A DNA stretch of 64,000 nt from Clostridium nigeriense (GCF_900086595.1 NZ_LT575472.1:717046-781045), one strand, 5' to 3'. Counted from the stretch's first letter, positions 39,559-48,824 are shown. Notes: generated by a model from the sequence alone, not told the origin. Program-made: numbers and translations.

Positions 39559-42033
39559 ATGAAATACAAATTTGATTTTTTATTATTAGAGTTTAAGGAT
39601 ATTTACTATATTTTAAATAGAACCTGGGAAGAAGAAGATTTAAGAGTAATAAATTTAAAATTAATCAAGTTAATCAAAGAAATAATAATTACAGCCCATT
39701 TAAATAATAAGATTTTTTATAATACAGAAAACACTTTGGAAGAAAATATGGAAATTCTTTATGATAAAAATATAATTTCTTATGACTTAATGAGATATAT
39801 TAAAAATTATTTAGATGAATTATATTACTTTAAGAATTTATTTAATAGTAACTTAAATGATGAAAAAAAATCTGATTATAGAGAGCTTTTAAAAAATGAA
39901 GAGCTTATTTATGAAATTTGTGTATGGCTTGCTATAAAATGTGGAGAAGAAGATTACTATCTTTGTATAAATAATTTAAATAATGAAGAAAAGAAGATGT
40001 TTAATAAGTATCTAAATCTTAATTTAGAAAAGAGTTATGATGAGGAGTCATTAGAATCCTTTGGTATAGATGAGATGGATGATATAGATGAATATTTAGA
40101 AAAGGAAGAAACATCAGCAGAAGAAAACTTACTTACAGGTGAATTATATTATTTAGGTAAAAATGTAGATAAGGATTATTATAAGGCAAAGGAATATTTT
40201 GAAAAAGCAGCTAAGGAAGGTAATGAACATGCTGAAAGCTATCTAGGGTTATTTTATGAGAAGGGATATGGAGGAGAAAAAGATATAGATAAAGCTCTTT
40301 ATTGGTATAAGAAAGCAGCGTTAAAGGGAAATATATTTTCACAATATTCCCTAGGATATCTTTATTACGAAGGTAAAAAAGTAGAAAAAAATTTAGATTA
40401 CTCATTTAAGTGGTATAAAGAGTCAGCAGAAAAGGGCTTTGCGCCAGCTCAATATGCCCTATCATATCTTTATAAAAATGGAGAAGGTTGTGAACAAAAT
40501 ACTTTTAAAGCCTATTATTGGCTAGAAGAATCTGCAGATAATGACTTTGAGGATGCTTATTATATTTTAGGACAATCTTATTTGGAAGGTAACAGTATAG
40601 ATACTAATTATAAAAAAGCATTTTTTTATTTATCAAAAGGTGTTAGTAAAAATGATAAAAATTGCCTTGAAAGCTTAGGAGACATGTATTATTGGGGGTT
40701 ATACGTAAAGGAAGATAAGGAGAAGGCTTTTTCCTTATATGATAAAAGTATTGAGGAAGGTAATATAAGTCTTTATTATAAAGTAGGAAAGTTATATGAA
40801 ACAGAAGATAATATAGAAAAAGCTTTATTAAATTATTACAAGGGACATGCAAATGGAGATATTAAATCTACTCAGAGATTAGGAATTATGTATCTTAATG
40901 GTGAAGGAGTTAAAGTAAATAAGGAAAAGGCTCTAAGATATATTAATTTAGCCGTTGAAGAGGGGGATGCCCATAGCATTTATATTATGGGGATAACTCT
41001 TCTATACGAAGATAGAAAAAAGGCCATAGAATATTTAATAGAAGCTTATAGAAAAGGTTCTTATTATGCAGCTGAAGTATTAGCTGGGGAAGGAATAAAA
41101 GATTATTTAAGTAATAAAGAAATTAAAGAATTAGATATTTTAGGTTATGTAAATACTGCTGTAGAAAATGGGTTACCTATTGGAATATATTATTATGGTT
41201 TATTAAATCATTATGGATTAGCGGTAGAAAAAAGTGATGAAATGGCATTTATTAATTTTAAGGAAGCTGCTGAAAAAGGCTGCGAGGAGGCAATTTTACA
41301 AATAGCTAATTGGTATAAGAATGGAATATTTTTAGCTAGGGATATTGAAGCTGCAATAACTTGGTATGAAAAAGCTACAGAAATGGTAAGTGTTAGAGGT
41401 ATTTTGGAGCTTATAGAAATTTATGAAAGAGGGATTGGTGGAAAGGAAGATTTATTAAGAGCTTTTGAAGGGGCTATGTTTTTAAGAAAAATAGATATAG
41501 TACAAGGGGATATAAAATTAGCTTATTACTACTTAAAAGGAATAGGGACAGAAGTTTCAAAGGATGAGTCAAATAGGTATATTAATGAATTAATGAGTTT
41601 AGATGAAGGAAAGGCCTATAACTTGTTAGGAGAGTTATGTGAAGCGGGACTATTAGAAAAGACAGAAGAGGAGTCAGTAGGATATTATTTAAAGGCAATT
41701 TCCTTAGGTGAGTTAGAAGGATATTCTAATTTAGAATACTATCTATATAAAAAAGGACGAAATATAAGTGAATTTAAAATTAAAGAAGATGATCTTTTAA
41801 TAGACAATCCTAAAAGCATATATATTAGGGCTAAAAATGAGATAAGAAAGGGAAAAGAAATTAAAGATAATAACCTAATAAGTAATGGAATTAATCTTTT
41901 AATAAAAAGTATTCACTTAGGGTTTTATGAAGGAATAAATACATTAATAAATATATATAAAGAAGATAAAAGTGTAAAAGGATTAATTAATTTATGGAAG
42001 TATAAAGAAATGAAAGCATATTTTAATATATAA
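39559..42033 (+). CDS. Large Sel1-repeat (TPR-like) protein
   Basis: 824-residue cytoplasmic protein. After an N-terminal 185-residue helical region it consists of roughly sixteen Sel1-like repeats of 36 residues, such as AEENLLTGELYYLGK and AESYLGLFYEKGYG-x(5)-DIDKALYWYKKAA. These alpha-alpha units form a superhelix for protein-protein contacts. No enzymatic domain, signal peptide or anchor is visible. GGAGG lies 12 bases before the ATG, wider than usual, and the gene is monocistronic between two terminators. Partner unknown. Confidence 0.85.
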   Translation: MKYKFDFLLLEFKDIYYILNRTWEEEDLRVINLKLIKLIKEIIITAHLNNKIFYNTENTLEENMEILYDKNIISYDLMRYIKNYLDELYYFKNLFNSNLNDEKKSDYRELLKNEELIYEICVWLAIKCGEEDYYLCINNLNNEEKKMFNKYLNLNLEKSYDEESLESFGIDEMDDIDEYLEKEETSAEENLLTGELYYLGKNVDKDYYKAKEYFEKAAKEGNEHAESYLGLFYEKGYGGEKDIDKALYWYKKAALKGNIFSQYSLGYLYYEGKKVEKNLDYSFKWYKESAEKGFAPAQYALSYLYKNGEGCEQNTFKAYYWLEESADNDFEDAYYILGQSYLEGNSIDTNYKKAFFYLSKGVSKNDKNCLESLGDMYYWGLYVKEDKEKAFSLYDKSIEEGNISLYYKVGKLYETEDNIEKALLNYYKGHANGDIKSTQRLGIMYLNGEGVKVNKEKALRYINLAVEEGDAHSIYIMGITLLYEDRKKAIEYLIEAYRKGSYYAAEVLAGEGIKDYLSNKEIKELDILGYVNTAVENGLPIGIYYYGLLNHYGLAVEKSDEMAFINFKEAAEKGCEEAILQIANWYKNGIFLARDIEAAITWYEKATEMVSVRGILELIEIYERGIGGKEDLLRAFEGAMFLRKIDIVQGDIKLAYYYLKGIGTEVSKDESNRYINELMSLDEGKAYNLLGELCEAGLLEKTEEESVGYYLKAISLGELEGYSNLEYYLYKKGRNISEFKIKEDDLLIDNPKSIYIRAKNEIRKGKEIKDNNLISNGINLLIKSIHLGFYEGINTLINIYKEDKSVKGLINLWKYKEMKAYFNI

Positions 42034-42055
42034 CCTTAGGTTTGTATTAAAGGAT

Positions 42056-42098
42056 AAGAGTACTACAAAATTTATATTACTTGTAGTACTCTTATTTT
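42056..42098 (+). terminator. Terminator of the Sel1-repeat gene
   Basis: AGAGTACTACAA and TTGTAGTACTCT form a 12-bp stem, followed by TATTTT. Confidence 0.85.
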
Positions 42099-42192
42099 AC
42101 TTATTGCATAACATTCATTAAATATATTGATAAAATGTAAAAAAAATACTGGTAAATATATTATAATATTAAAAAAATCTGGGTATATAAAA

Positions 42193-42246
42193 TTTTATTT
42201 CAAAATTTTCAAAAAATATTGAAATAAAAAATAATACATGTATAAT
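42193..42246 (+). promoter_or_regulatory. Promoter with overlapping inverted repeat, mupG/murK PTS operon
   Basis: TTGAAA (42219-42224), 16-bp spacer, TATAAT (42241-42246), with ATG just before the -10. The -35 box is embedded in the right arm of an inverted repeat TTTTATTTCA (42193-42202) / TGAAATAAAA (42220-42229). The murQ promoter has the same TTGAAA within a TGAAAT/ATTTCA palindrome, so a common repressor is possible. Confidence 0.65.
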
Positions 42247-42304
42247 ATAATTATAAAGTGCATTACAAATAAAAGATTCTAGAATATATTGGGAGGAAAT
42301 ATTT

Positions 42305-42622
42305 ATGGTAGATAATATGGAAGTAATAATCTTTGAAATAATAAGTCAAGGTGGAACTGCAAAGGGACTAGCTTATGAAGCGTTAGAAGCAGCTGAAAAT
42401 GGAGATTTTAAAAAAGCAGAAGAATTATTAAAAGAATCAGATGAGTGCTTAAGAGAGGCACATAAAATACAAACTGAAATAATTCAAGCTGAAGCAAGAG
42501 GAGAAAAAACAGAAGTATCAGTATTATTTGTACATGCTCAAGATCATTTAATGACAGCTATTGAAGCAAAAACTTTAATAGAGCATATAATTAAACTTCA
42601 TAAGAAGTTAGAAGCAAAATAA
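42305..42622 (+). CDS. PTS EIIA, lactose/cellobiose family
   Basis: Trimeric helical phosphocarrier (105 aa). It has GGTAKGLAYEALEAAENGDF and the active His in FVHAQDHLMTA near residue 78. First gene of the operon that also holds EIIB, EIIC, MupG and a MurK-like kinase. Distinct from the EIIA at 54023-54337 though of the same family. Confidence 0.95.
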   Translation: MVDNMEVIIFEIISQGGTAKGLAYEALEAAENGDFKKAEELLKESDECLREAHKIQTEIIQAEARGEKTEVSVLFVHAQDHLMTAIEAKTLIEHIIKLHKKLEAK

Positions 42623-42650
42623 AATTAAAAGAAAAGGAGGTATTAAGGGA

Positions 42651-42983
42651 ATGAAGAGACCTTCCCCTGTAAGTGAGTTACAAGCTAAAAAAACAGATTA
42701 TAATATACCAACTTTTGGATTTAAAAGTGCTTTAGCTATTTTAGCTGGGGCAGTAGGAGGAACAATTATTTTTCCTTTACTTTTAAGCTTATTAGGAATA
42801 AATGCTAATTTTAGCATAATGATAGGAAATACTTTTATTACAAGCTTTGGAATAGCTTACTCAAGATTTTTTATTGAAAGTAAGAAAGGCTTTTGTAGAA
42901 GTTTTTGGTTAACTTATTTATTTTTTGGAATTTCATTTGGAATAATGTCTTATTTGTGGAGATATTTAAACTTTTTTATTTAA
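42651..42983 (+). CDS. Small membrane protein within the PTS operon, unknown
   Basis: 110 residues: polar N terminus (MKRPSPVSELQAKKTDYNIP) followed by three hydrophobic segments (about 26-46, 50-66 and 84-103) separated by SRFFIESKKGFCR. AAGGAGG lies ten bases before the ATG. It is inserted between EIIA and EIIB, where lactose-family operons normally have no such gene. No family recognised; perhaps an accessory to this permease. Confidence 0.7.
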   Translation: MKRPSPVSELQAKKTDYNIPTFGFKSALAILAGAVGGTIIFPLLLSLLGINANFSIMIGNTFITSFGIAYSRFFIESKKGFCRSFWLTYLFFGISFGIMSYLWRYLNFFI

Positions 42984-43028
42984 GTATTAAGTAAACGTTT
43001 TTAAAATATAGGATTTGGAGGTATTAAT

Positions 43029-43340
43029 ATGAAGGTATTATTTGTTTGTTCTCAAGGAATGTCTAGTGCTATTGCTGTAAATGCTTTAAAAAAGGAAGCA
43101 GAAAAAAATGGAGTTGAAATGGAAGTAAATGCAGTAAGCACACAGGAGTTTGAAGAAGAAGTGAGAGAAGGGTACGACGTTGCAATGGTAGCACCACAAG
43201 TTAGACATCGTTATGATTATTTAAAAGAATATGCAGATGCAGCTAATGTTCCATGTGCATTAATTCAAGCTCAAGCTTATAGTCCATTAGGTGGACCTAA
43301 GCTGTTTAAACAAGTTAAAGAGCTTATAGAAAGCAAATAA
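43029..43340 (+). CDS. PTS EIIB, lactose/cellobiose family
   Basis: Phosphotransfer protein (103 aa) with the phospho-Cys7 in LFVCSQGMSS and the family's VAPQVRHRYDYLKEY segment. It takes phosphate from the EIIA at 42305 and passes it to the sugar bound by the next gene product. TTTGGAGGT precedes the ATG. Confidence 0.95.
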   Translation: MKVLFVCSQGMSSAIAVNALKKEAEKNGVEMEVNAVSTQEFEEEVREGYDVAMVAPQVRHRYDYLKEYADAANVPCALIQAQAYSPLGGPKLFKQVKELIESK

Positions 43341-43417
43341 GCTTATATAAGTTCCGATATATTACATTTTATTTTAATATTATTATTTTTATTATTATTT
43401 TAAGGGGGAATTAAATT

Positions 43418-44788
43418 ATGAACAGTTTTGCTGATTTCTTAGACAAGAAATTATCAACGCCAATGGCAAAACTTGCAGAGCAACGTCATTTACGTGCTGT
43501 GCGTGACGGTATTATAGCTACATTACCATTAATTATCGTTGGGTCAATTTTCTTAATAATTGCAAACCCACCAGTACCAGAAACTTGGGGGATTTATAAA
43601 ACCCTAAAAGCTAATGCTAATACTATAGTTTTACCTTTCAGAATGACAATGTATATTATGACCATTTATGCTTGTTGGGGTATAGGCTATAGCTTAGCAA
43701 GGTCCTATAAGCTAGATGGAGTTACAGGAGGAACATTATCAGCAGCAGCGTTTTTCTTAACTCTTGTTCCAAAGAGTGTAGGTGCTTTAACTCCAGAACT
43801 TATGGAAATTATTAATGGAAACCCAGACTTATTAAAATGGTATCAAGGAATACCTCAAGGTTTCCAAATGCCTATGGCAAACATGGGCGGAGGCGGAATG
43901 TTCGTTGGTATTATAGTATCAATACTAGCAGTTGAAATATTTAGATTTACTAATAAGAGTGGATTTAAAATTTCAATGCCTGAACAAGTTCCAGCATCAG
44001 TTGCAAGAAGTTTTGAAGCTTTAACACCAGCAGCAATTATAGTTTTATTAATAGGCTCAATAACTTACTATGCAAAATTTGATTGGCATGGATTTGTTGG
44101 AAAATTAGTAACACCTTTAGTATCAGCAACAGATACACTACCTAGTGTATGGATATTAGTAATTTTAGTTACATTCTTCTGGTCTTTTGGTATTCATGGA
44201 GTATCAATAGTTGGATCAATTGCAAGGCCATTATGGTTAGTATTATTAGAGCAAAACTCTAGTGCAGCAGCTGCTGGAGAAGCATTAAAGGCAACTGCAG
44301 CAGAACCTTTCTTCCAATGGTTTATTTGGATTGGCGGTTCAGGATGTACTATAGGTTTAGTTATAGCATTAGCACTATTTGCTAAATCAAGTTATGGTAA
44401 GCAATTAGGACGAGTTGCTTTAGTACCAGGTATATTTAATATTAATGAGCCAATTATATTTGGTGCTCCTATAGTATTAAATCCTACATTAATAATACCA
44501 TTTATAATAACTCCACTAGTAACAGGAACATTAGCATGGTTTGCTACAACCTTAGGACTAGTATCAAGGGTTATATTAACAGCGCCTTGGACATTACCAG
44601 GACCAATTGGAGCTTATATGGCTACAGGTGGAGACTGGAAAGCTGCTGTACTAAATATAGTTTGTATATTAATATCAGTAGCAATTTACTATCCGTTTGT
44701 TAAGATTTATGATAAGAAGTTGTTAGATGAAGAGCAAGGAGAAGCTTTAGCTGATACCTTAGTTGGAAGCGGTAGCAAAAATTTATAA
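43418..44788 (+). CDS. PTS EIIC, lactose/cellobiose family
   Basis: Membrane permease (456 aa) with about ten hydrophobic segments. Family landmarks: QRHLRAVRDGIIATLPLIIVG at the N terminus, MPEQVPASVARSF, FWSFGIHGVS, GGSGCTIGL and FNINEPIIFGAPIVLNP. With MupG and MurK downstream, I infer a MurNAc- or GlcNAc-containing disaccharide as substrate, although lactose-family EIIC proteins are usually named cellobiose or chitobiose permeases. Confidence 0.93.
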   Translation: MNSFADFLDKKLSTPMAKLAEQRHLRAVRDGIIATLPLIIVGSIFLIIANPPVPETWGIYKTLKANANTIVLPFRMTMYIMTIYACWGIGYSLARSYKLDGVTGGTLSAAAFFLTLVPKSVGALTPELMEIINGNPDLLKWYQGIPQGFQMPMANMGGGGMFVGIIVSILAVEIFRFTNKSGFKISMPEQVPASVARSFEALTPAAIIVLLIGSITYYAKFDWHGFVGKLVTPLVSATDTLPSVWILVILVTFFWSFGIHGVSIVGSIARPLWLVLLEQNSSAAAAGEALKATAAEPFFQWFIWIGGSGCTIGLVIALALFAKSSYGKQLGRVALVPGIFNINEPIIFGAPIVLNPTLIIPFIITPLVTGTLAWFATTLGLVSRVILTAPWTLPGPIGAYMATGGDWKAAVLNIVCILISVAIYYPFVKIYDKKLLDEEQGEALADTLVGSGSKNL

Positions 44789-44799
44789 GAAATTAATTA

Positions 44800-44830
44800 A
44801 AAAAGTGGTGAAGTAATTCACCACTTTATT
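44800..44830 (+). terminator. Partial terminator/attenuator between EIIC and mupG
   Basis: AAAGTGGTGAA and TTCACCACTTT form a perfect 11-bp stem with loop GTAA, followed by ATTTAAAAT, a weak T run. mupG starts 20 nt later with no clear promoter, so it probably reduces rather than stops expression of mupG and the kinase. Confidence 0.65.
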
Positions 44831-44849
44831 TAAAATAAGAGGTGATTTC

Positions 44850-45944
44850 ATGGGAAAGTTAGGAATATCAATATATCCGGAAAAAACAACTGAAAAAGAA
44901 ATTTATAATTACATAGATATGGCAAGTAATCATGGTTTTAGTAGAATATTCTCCTGTTTACTTTCTGTAAATGATACAAGAGAAAATATAAAAAATGATT
45001 TTAAGAAGATTAATACTTACGCTAAGGAAAAAGGCTTTGAAATTATAGTTGATGTAAGTCCTAGAGTTTTTAATGACTTAGGAATTAATTATAAGGATTT
45101 AAGTTTTTTTAAGGAAATTGGGGCAGATGGATTAAGGTTAGATATGGGCTTTACAGGTTCAGAAGAAGCTTTAATGACTTATAATGATGAAAATCTTAAA
45201 ATTGAAATTAATATGAGTAATAATACTAGTTATATAGATACAATAATGGATTATATGCCAAATAAGAATAATCTTATAGCATGTCATAATTTTTATCCAC
45301 ATAGATATAGTGGATTAAATTTCGAGCATTTTATGAAATGCACAGAAAGATTTAATAAATATGGACTTAGGACTGCAGCTTTTATAACAAGTCAAAATAA
45401 AGATACTTTTGGTCCATGGCCAGTTACTGATGGATTGCCAACTTTAGAGCTTCATAGAAATTTACCTATTGAAGTACAAGCTAAGCATTTAATAGCTTTG
45501 AATAATATAGATGATATAATAATTTCTAATTGCTATCCTAGTGAAGAGGAAATGAAAAAGTTAGGTTCCATGAGAAAAGATATGGTTACATTTGATTTAT
45601 ACCTTGAAGAGAATGTTCCTGAAATAGAACAAAAGATATTATTTGAAGAAAAGCACTTTAATAGAGGAGATTTCTCTGATAATTTAATCAGATCTACCCA
45701 AAGTAGAGTAAAGTATAAAGGACATGACTTTAAGTTATTTAATGCTCCTGAAATAATAAAAAGAGGCGATGTAGTAATAGAAAGTAGTGAATATGGACAT
45801 TATGCTGGTGAATTGCAAATTGCTTTAAGTGATATGAAAAATAGCGGGAAGTCAAATGTTGTAGGACATATAAAGGAAGAGGAAATATTTATATTAGATT
45901 ATATTAGACCGTGGCAAAAGTTCAATTTTAACTTAATTAAATAA
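44850..45944 (+). CDS. mupG: MupG-type 6-phospho-N-acetylmuramidase (DUF871)
   Basis: 364-residue cytoplasmic enzyme of the DUF871 family, whose characterised member hydrolyses MurNAc-6-phosphate-GlcNAc. It has a TIM-barrel N-terminal domain (LGISIYPEKTT, GFSRIFSCLL, DVSPRVFNDLGI, GLRLDMGF, ACHNFYPHRYSGL) and a C-terminal cyclophilin-like domain (TQSRVKYKGHDFKLFNAPEI, VVGHIKEEE). Acidic residues in LRLDMGF and the HNFYP motif match the family. A second copy begins at 63531. Context with the kinase supports wall-sugar salvage. Confidence 0.88.
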   Translation: MGKLGISIYPEKTTEKEIYNYIDMASNHGFSRIFSCLLSVNDTRENIKNDFKKINTYAKEKGFEIIVDVSPRVFNDLGINYKDLSFFKEIGADGLRLDMGFTGSEEALMTYNDENLKIEINMSNNTSYIDTIMDYMPNKNNLIACHNFYPHRYSGLNFEHFMKCTERFNKYGLRTAAFITSQNKDTFGPWPVTDGLPTLELHRNLPIEVQAKHLIALNNIDDIIISNCYPSEEEMKKLGSMRKDMVTFDLYLEENVPEIEQKILFEEKHFNRGDFSDNLIRSTQSRVKYKGHDFKLFNAPEIIKRGDVVIESSEYGHYAGELQIALSDMKNSGKSNVVGHIKEEEIFILDYIRPWQKFNFNLIK

Positions 45945-45954
45945 GGAGGAGTAT

Positions 45955-46908
45955 ATGTACTTTTTAGGTGTTGATGGTGGAGGTACTAAAACTTGTTTTA
46001 CATTGATAGATAAGAATGGAAATCTAATAAGTAAGGTTATTAAAGGACCATCTCATCCTACCCAAATAGGATTTGAAAACTTAGAAAAGCTCTTAAGGGA
46101 AGGATTAGAAGAAACAATAATTAAAGGTAACATTTCTAAAGAAGATATAAAAAGAGTACATTTAGGACTTGCTGGTTATGGAATTGTGCAAGAAATTGCA
46201 GATAAGATAGCAGAAGTAGTAAAGCACGTATTTAATGAAGTTAATTATTCTTTAAGTAGTGATGTAAGAGTGGCAGTAGCAGGAGCTTTAGCAGGAGAAG
46301 ATGGGATTAATATTGTAGCTGGAACTGGATCTATAGCCTTAGCATTAAAGGATGATGAAATAATAAGATGTGGGGGATGGGGATATACGGTAGGAGATGA
46401 AGCTTCAGCTTATTGGATAGGAAAGAAAACTATAGCCTTATTTAGTAAGGAAAGTGATGGACGTGTAGAAAAAGGAGCTCTTTATGAAATTTTAAAATCT
46501 CATTTAGCTCTAAATAAGGATGCAGAAATAATTTCTTATGTAAATGATAAAATAAAAGGGGATAGAGGAGAGATAGCAAGCTTAGCTAGATTATGTTCAG
46601 AAGCTGCAAACTTAGGAGACGAGGGAGCAATGACTATATTTAATGAGGCTGCTGGTGAACTTTATGAAATGATAAAAACCTTATTAAGAAATTATGGTAG
46701 AGAAAAGGTTAAAGTGTCTTATACAGGTGGGGTATTTAAAAGTGGAGAATTGATTTTACATCCACTAAAAAGTATGCTAAGTGGATTTAATGTTGAATTA
46801 GTAGAACCAGTATTATCACCAGATCTTGGAGCATGTTTACTTGCTTATAAGGAATATGAAGATGTGGTTAGTGAAGAATTTTTTAATAATTTGATTTCAA
46901 TTTTATAG
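45955..46908 (+). CDS. murK: BadF/BadG-family amino sugar kinase, MurK-like
   Basis: 317-residue ASKHA-fold kinase. Phosphate-1 motif FLGVDGGGTKTCF at the N terminus, the KGPSHPTQIG loop, GLAGYG, VAGTGSIAL (phosphate 2) and GWGYTVGDEASAYWIG are those of GlcNAc/MurNAc kinases; clostridial MurK phosphorylates both sugars at C6. It starts ten bases after mupG behind AAGGAGG. If MupG releases GlcNAc, this kinase would give GlcNAc-6-phosphate, while MurNAc-6-phosphate goes to MurQ. Specificity is inferred. Confidence 0.82.
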   Translation: MYFLGVDGGGTKTCFTLIDKNGNLISKVIKGPSHPTQIGFENLEKLLREGLEETIIKGNISKEDIKRVHLGLAGYGIVQEIADKIAEVVKHVFNEVNYSLSSDVRVAVAGALAGEDGINIVAGTGSIALALKDDEIIRCGGWGYTVGDEASAYWIGKKTIALFSKESDGRVEKGALYEILKSHLALNKDAEIISYVNDKIKGDRGEIASLARLCSEAANLGDEGAMTIFNEAAGELYEMIKTLLRNYGREKVKVSYTGGVFKSGELILHPLKSMLSGFNVELVEPVLSPDLGACLLAYKEYEDVVSEEFFNNLISIL

Positions 46909-46921
46909 TTGTTGAAAATAA

Positions 46922-46967
46922 AAAGCAGTAGGTAAGTTTAATTATATAAAACTAACTACTGTTTTTT
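46922..46967 (+). terminator. Terminator of the mupG-murK operon
   Basis: CAGTAGGTAAGTTT and AAAACTAACTACTG pair with a few mismatches or G-U pairs; TTTTTT follows. Confidence 0.75.
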
Positions 46968-47043
46968 ATATAAAATATACATTTGAATAATATGATATTT
47001 CTATAAATATGCTTATTATCTAATAATATTTAAATATCATATA

Positions 47044-47313
47044 TTAAACTAATATTTTAATACTAGCAGCAACTATAAAAAATATTCCCATAATTGAAAT
47101 TGTAATTCCAATTAACTTAGTGCCATTGACTCCTTCTTTTTTAGCTAAATCTTTTGATATTTTTACGTGACTTAATCCACTAAATAGCTGTGTTAATCCA
47201 AGCATTAAAGTTATATAGTTAATGTTTAATTTATTAATAAAATAAAATGGTATAGAAATAATGCAAAGTACACCAAATATAATTGTTAGAATAGAAAATT
47301 TATTTAGATTCAT
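47044..47313 (-). CDS. Small membrane protein, unknown
   Basis: 89 residues with three hydrophobic segments (about 7-26, 33-48 and 66-88) and a polar loop SHVKISKDLAKKEGVNG. It lies 26 bases downstream of the zinc-ribbon gene on the same strand, behind GGGTGG, so the two are probably co-transcribed. No recognised family beyond generic small bacillus/clostridial membrane proteins. Confidence 0.75.
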   Translation of the reverse strand: MNLNKFSILTIIFGVLCIISIPFYFINKLNINYITLMLGLTQLFSGLSHVKISKDLAKKEGVNGTKLIGITISIMGIFFIVAASIKILV

Positions 47314-47339
47314 TTTTTACCACCCTTATTAATTAAAAA

Positions 47340-47543
47340 CTAATTAATTTTATCTAGTTTATCAAAAAATAGAGAAATTTCACCACATTTTGGGCAGACA
47401 GCAGTCTTTATCTTTCCTTTAGTATCTGAAGATAAAAGGCTATTACCTTTGCCTAATACTACTGATGCAGTAGCAGTTATATTTACTGTCTTCAACATAT
47501 AACCTTCAACCATAAATTCATCGCATCTTAAACATTTTCTCAT
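47340..47543 (-). CDS. Small zinc-ribbon protein
   Basis: 67 residues with CLRCDEF near the N terminus and CPKCGEISLFF near the C terminus, two CxxC knuckles able to bind one zinc. The middle is apolar (VNITATASVVLGKG). An ATG at 47555 lies inside the ribosome binding site atGGAGG; ATG at 47543 is preferred. It resembles the small PF20097-type nucleic-acid-binding zinc ribbons; role unknown. Confidence 0.75.
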   Translation of the reverse strand: MRKCLRCDEFMVEGYMLKTVNITATASVVLGKGNSLLSSDTKGKIKTAVCPKCGEISLFFDKLDKIN

Positions 47544-47581
47544 AATATCCTCCATTTAAATATGAATAACTTTAATTCATA

Positions 47582-47653
47582 CTATTGATTGTCATTCTTT
47601 TCAAATACTAAATCAAAGGTTTTAGCCTCAACATATAAATACTTAAAACCCAT
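47582..47653 (-). CDS. Possible 23-residue small ORF
   Basis: GGAGTGG is followed seven bases later by ATG and a frame reading MGFKYLYVEAKTFDLVF and ending in TAG. It lies upstream of the zinc-ribbon gene in the same direction. Could be a real microprotein, a leader peptide, or the remnant of a longer gene. Composition is not informative. Confidence 0.35.
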   Translation of the reverse strand: MGFKYLYVEAKTFDLVFEKNDNQ

Positions 47654-47798
47654 ATATACCACTCCAATATTTTATTTTTCAAACAGATAATATAATACTA
47701 TTGTTTATTAAACTTCTTTTTTTCCTAAATCCTATAAAAATAAGGATTACCCTTATTATAATCAATAGAATTGATAAATTATGTATAAAATTACGAAG

Positions 47799-48293
47799 TT
47801 ATTTTTTCATAAGAAGTTCTTCTTTATAATTCATATCATCATAAAGACTTTTTAATTCTTCAATAATACTACTGTCAATATTCTCATATACAAATTTAAT
47901 TGTATCTGGATTACTATATTCACTATACTTATAAACGTAAATTTGATTTTTAGAAACTCCTATGGAGTATATATAATTCTTTTCCTTTTCAATGTTGTCT
48001 ATTAATGAAATTTGAAAATCTGGCTTAATTTCCTTATTATTACTTTCGATACAAGTTATTGTCTGTAATGTTTTTATAATATTTTGTATATCATACTCAT
48101 CTGTAACCATTTTACTTCTTCCTAACTCTTTTTCTTTACTGGTAACAGTAAAGTTTGAAAATTCAATTCTTTTAGTTGAGCTTATTGGAATATCATTAAA
48201 TGGACTTATACTTTTTACATTTTCTGATTTCGTACAGCTAATTAATGATAAGATAAGGAAAAAGATTGTAATAGTTAAAATATATTTTTTCAT
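47799..48293 (-). CDS. Putative lipoprotein, unknown function
   Basis: 164 residues. A signal peptide MKKYILTITIFFLILSLISC ends in lipobox LISC, so the protein should be lipid-anchored outside the membrane. The mature part is charged with short beta-like stretches (RIEFSNFTVTS, NYIYSIGVSKNQIYVYKY). A TTG at 48314 is part of the GAGGTGG site; ATG at 48293 gives the proper signal peptide. No family recognised. Confidence 0.8.
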   Translation of the reverse strand: MKKYILTITIFFLILSLISCTKSENVKSISPFNDIPISSTKRIEFSNFTVTSKEKELGRSKMVTDEYDIQNIIKTLQTITCIESNNKEIKPDFQISLIDNIEKEKNYIYSIGVSKNQIYVYKYSEYSNPDTIKFVYENIDSSIIEELKSLYDDMNYKEELLMKK

Positions 48294-48339
48294 AAAAATA
48301 TTACCACCTCGCAAAATAATACAATTGTTTATAAAATTA

Positions 48340-48603
48340 TTATAGTGTGCGCTCTATAACAAGATCATAAGGTATTGGATGTCCATCGATATTATAAAAT
48401 TTAATTTCACCACTATTTTCTGAAATTATTACTGCAAAAGGTTTAGTGCTTTCGATTAATATTTCTTCCGATATTTCAGGTAAACCTCCACCTAAACGAA
48501 AGAAATATCCAAATGATAAACCAGGTTTATTTTGATATATAGAGAAAGTAAAGTTGCTTAGATCTTCTGAATAAAAAAGTAAAGCCCCAAATTCAATGCA
48601 TAC
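48340..48603 (-). pseudogene. 5'-truncated gene fragment
   Basis: An open frame of 87 codons ending at TAA (48340-48342) has coding-like content (FRLGGGLPEISEEILIEST, FAVIISENSGEIKFYNIDG) but no start: a TAA precedes it immediately (48604-48606) and no ATG, GTG or TTG with a ribosome binding site lies near its beginning. Family not recognised. The remaining part of the gene is absent upstream. Confidence 0.55.
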
Positions 48604-48696
48604 TTAAATACTATCATAGATAAATTATAATATTTTTAAATATTGTGTAGAACACTATAATCATCGGATGGTGATTAATTATGAAAAAGTTATCAT

Positions 48697-48792
48697 TTAG
48701 CATATAAACTGATTTTTATTTTTGTAACATAAAAAGTTATAAATAATGAATAGTGCTGCAGTAACACAACCAATAGATAATAATAAAAACAT
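48697..48792 (-). CDS. 31-residue single-span membrane peptide
   Basis: TAGGAGG lies six bases before ATG at 48792. The peptide is one hydrophobic helix (MFLLLSIGCVTAALFIIYNF) with a basic tail KNKN. The strong ribosome binding site argues that it is translated. Small peptides of this shape include type I toxins and transporter accessory subunits; nothing identifies which. No antisense RNA promoter was obvious. Confidence 0.5.
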   Translation of the reverse strand: MFLLLSIGCVTAALFIIYNFLCYKNKNQFIC

Positions 48793-48824
48793 AAAAATCC
48801 TCCTAATTTTAGGTAGTTAAATTT

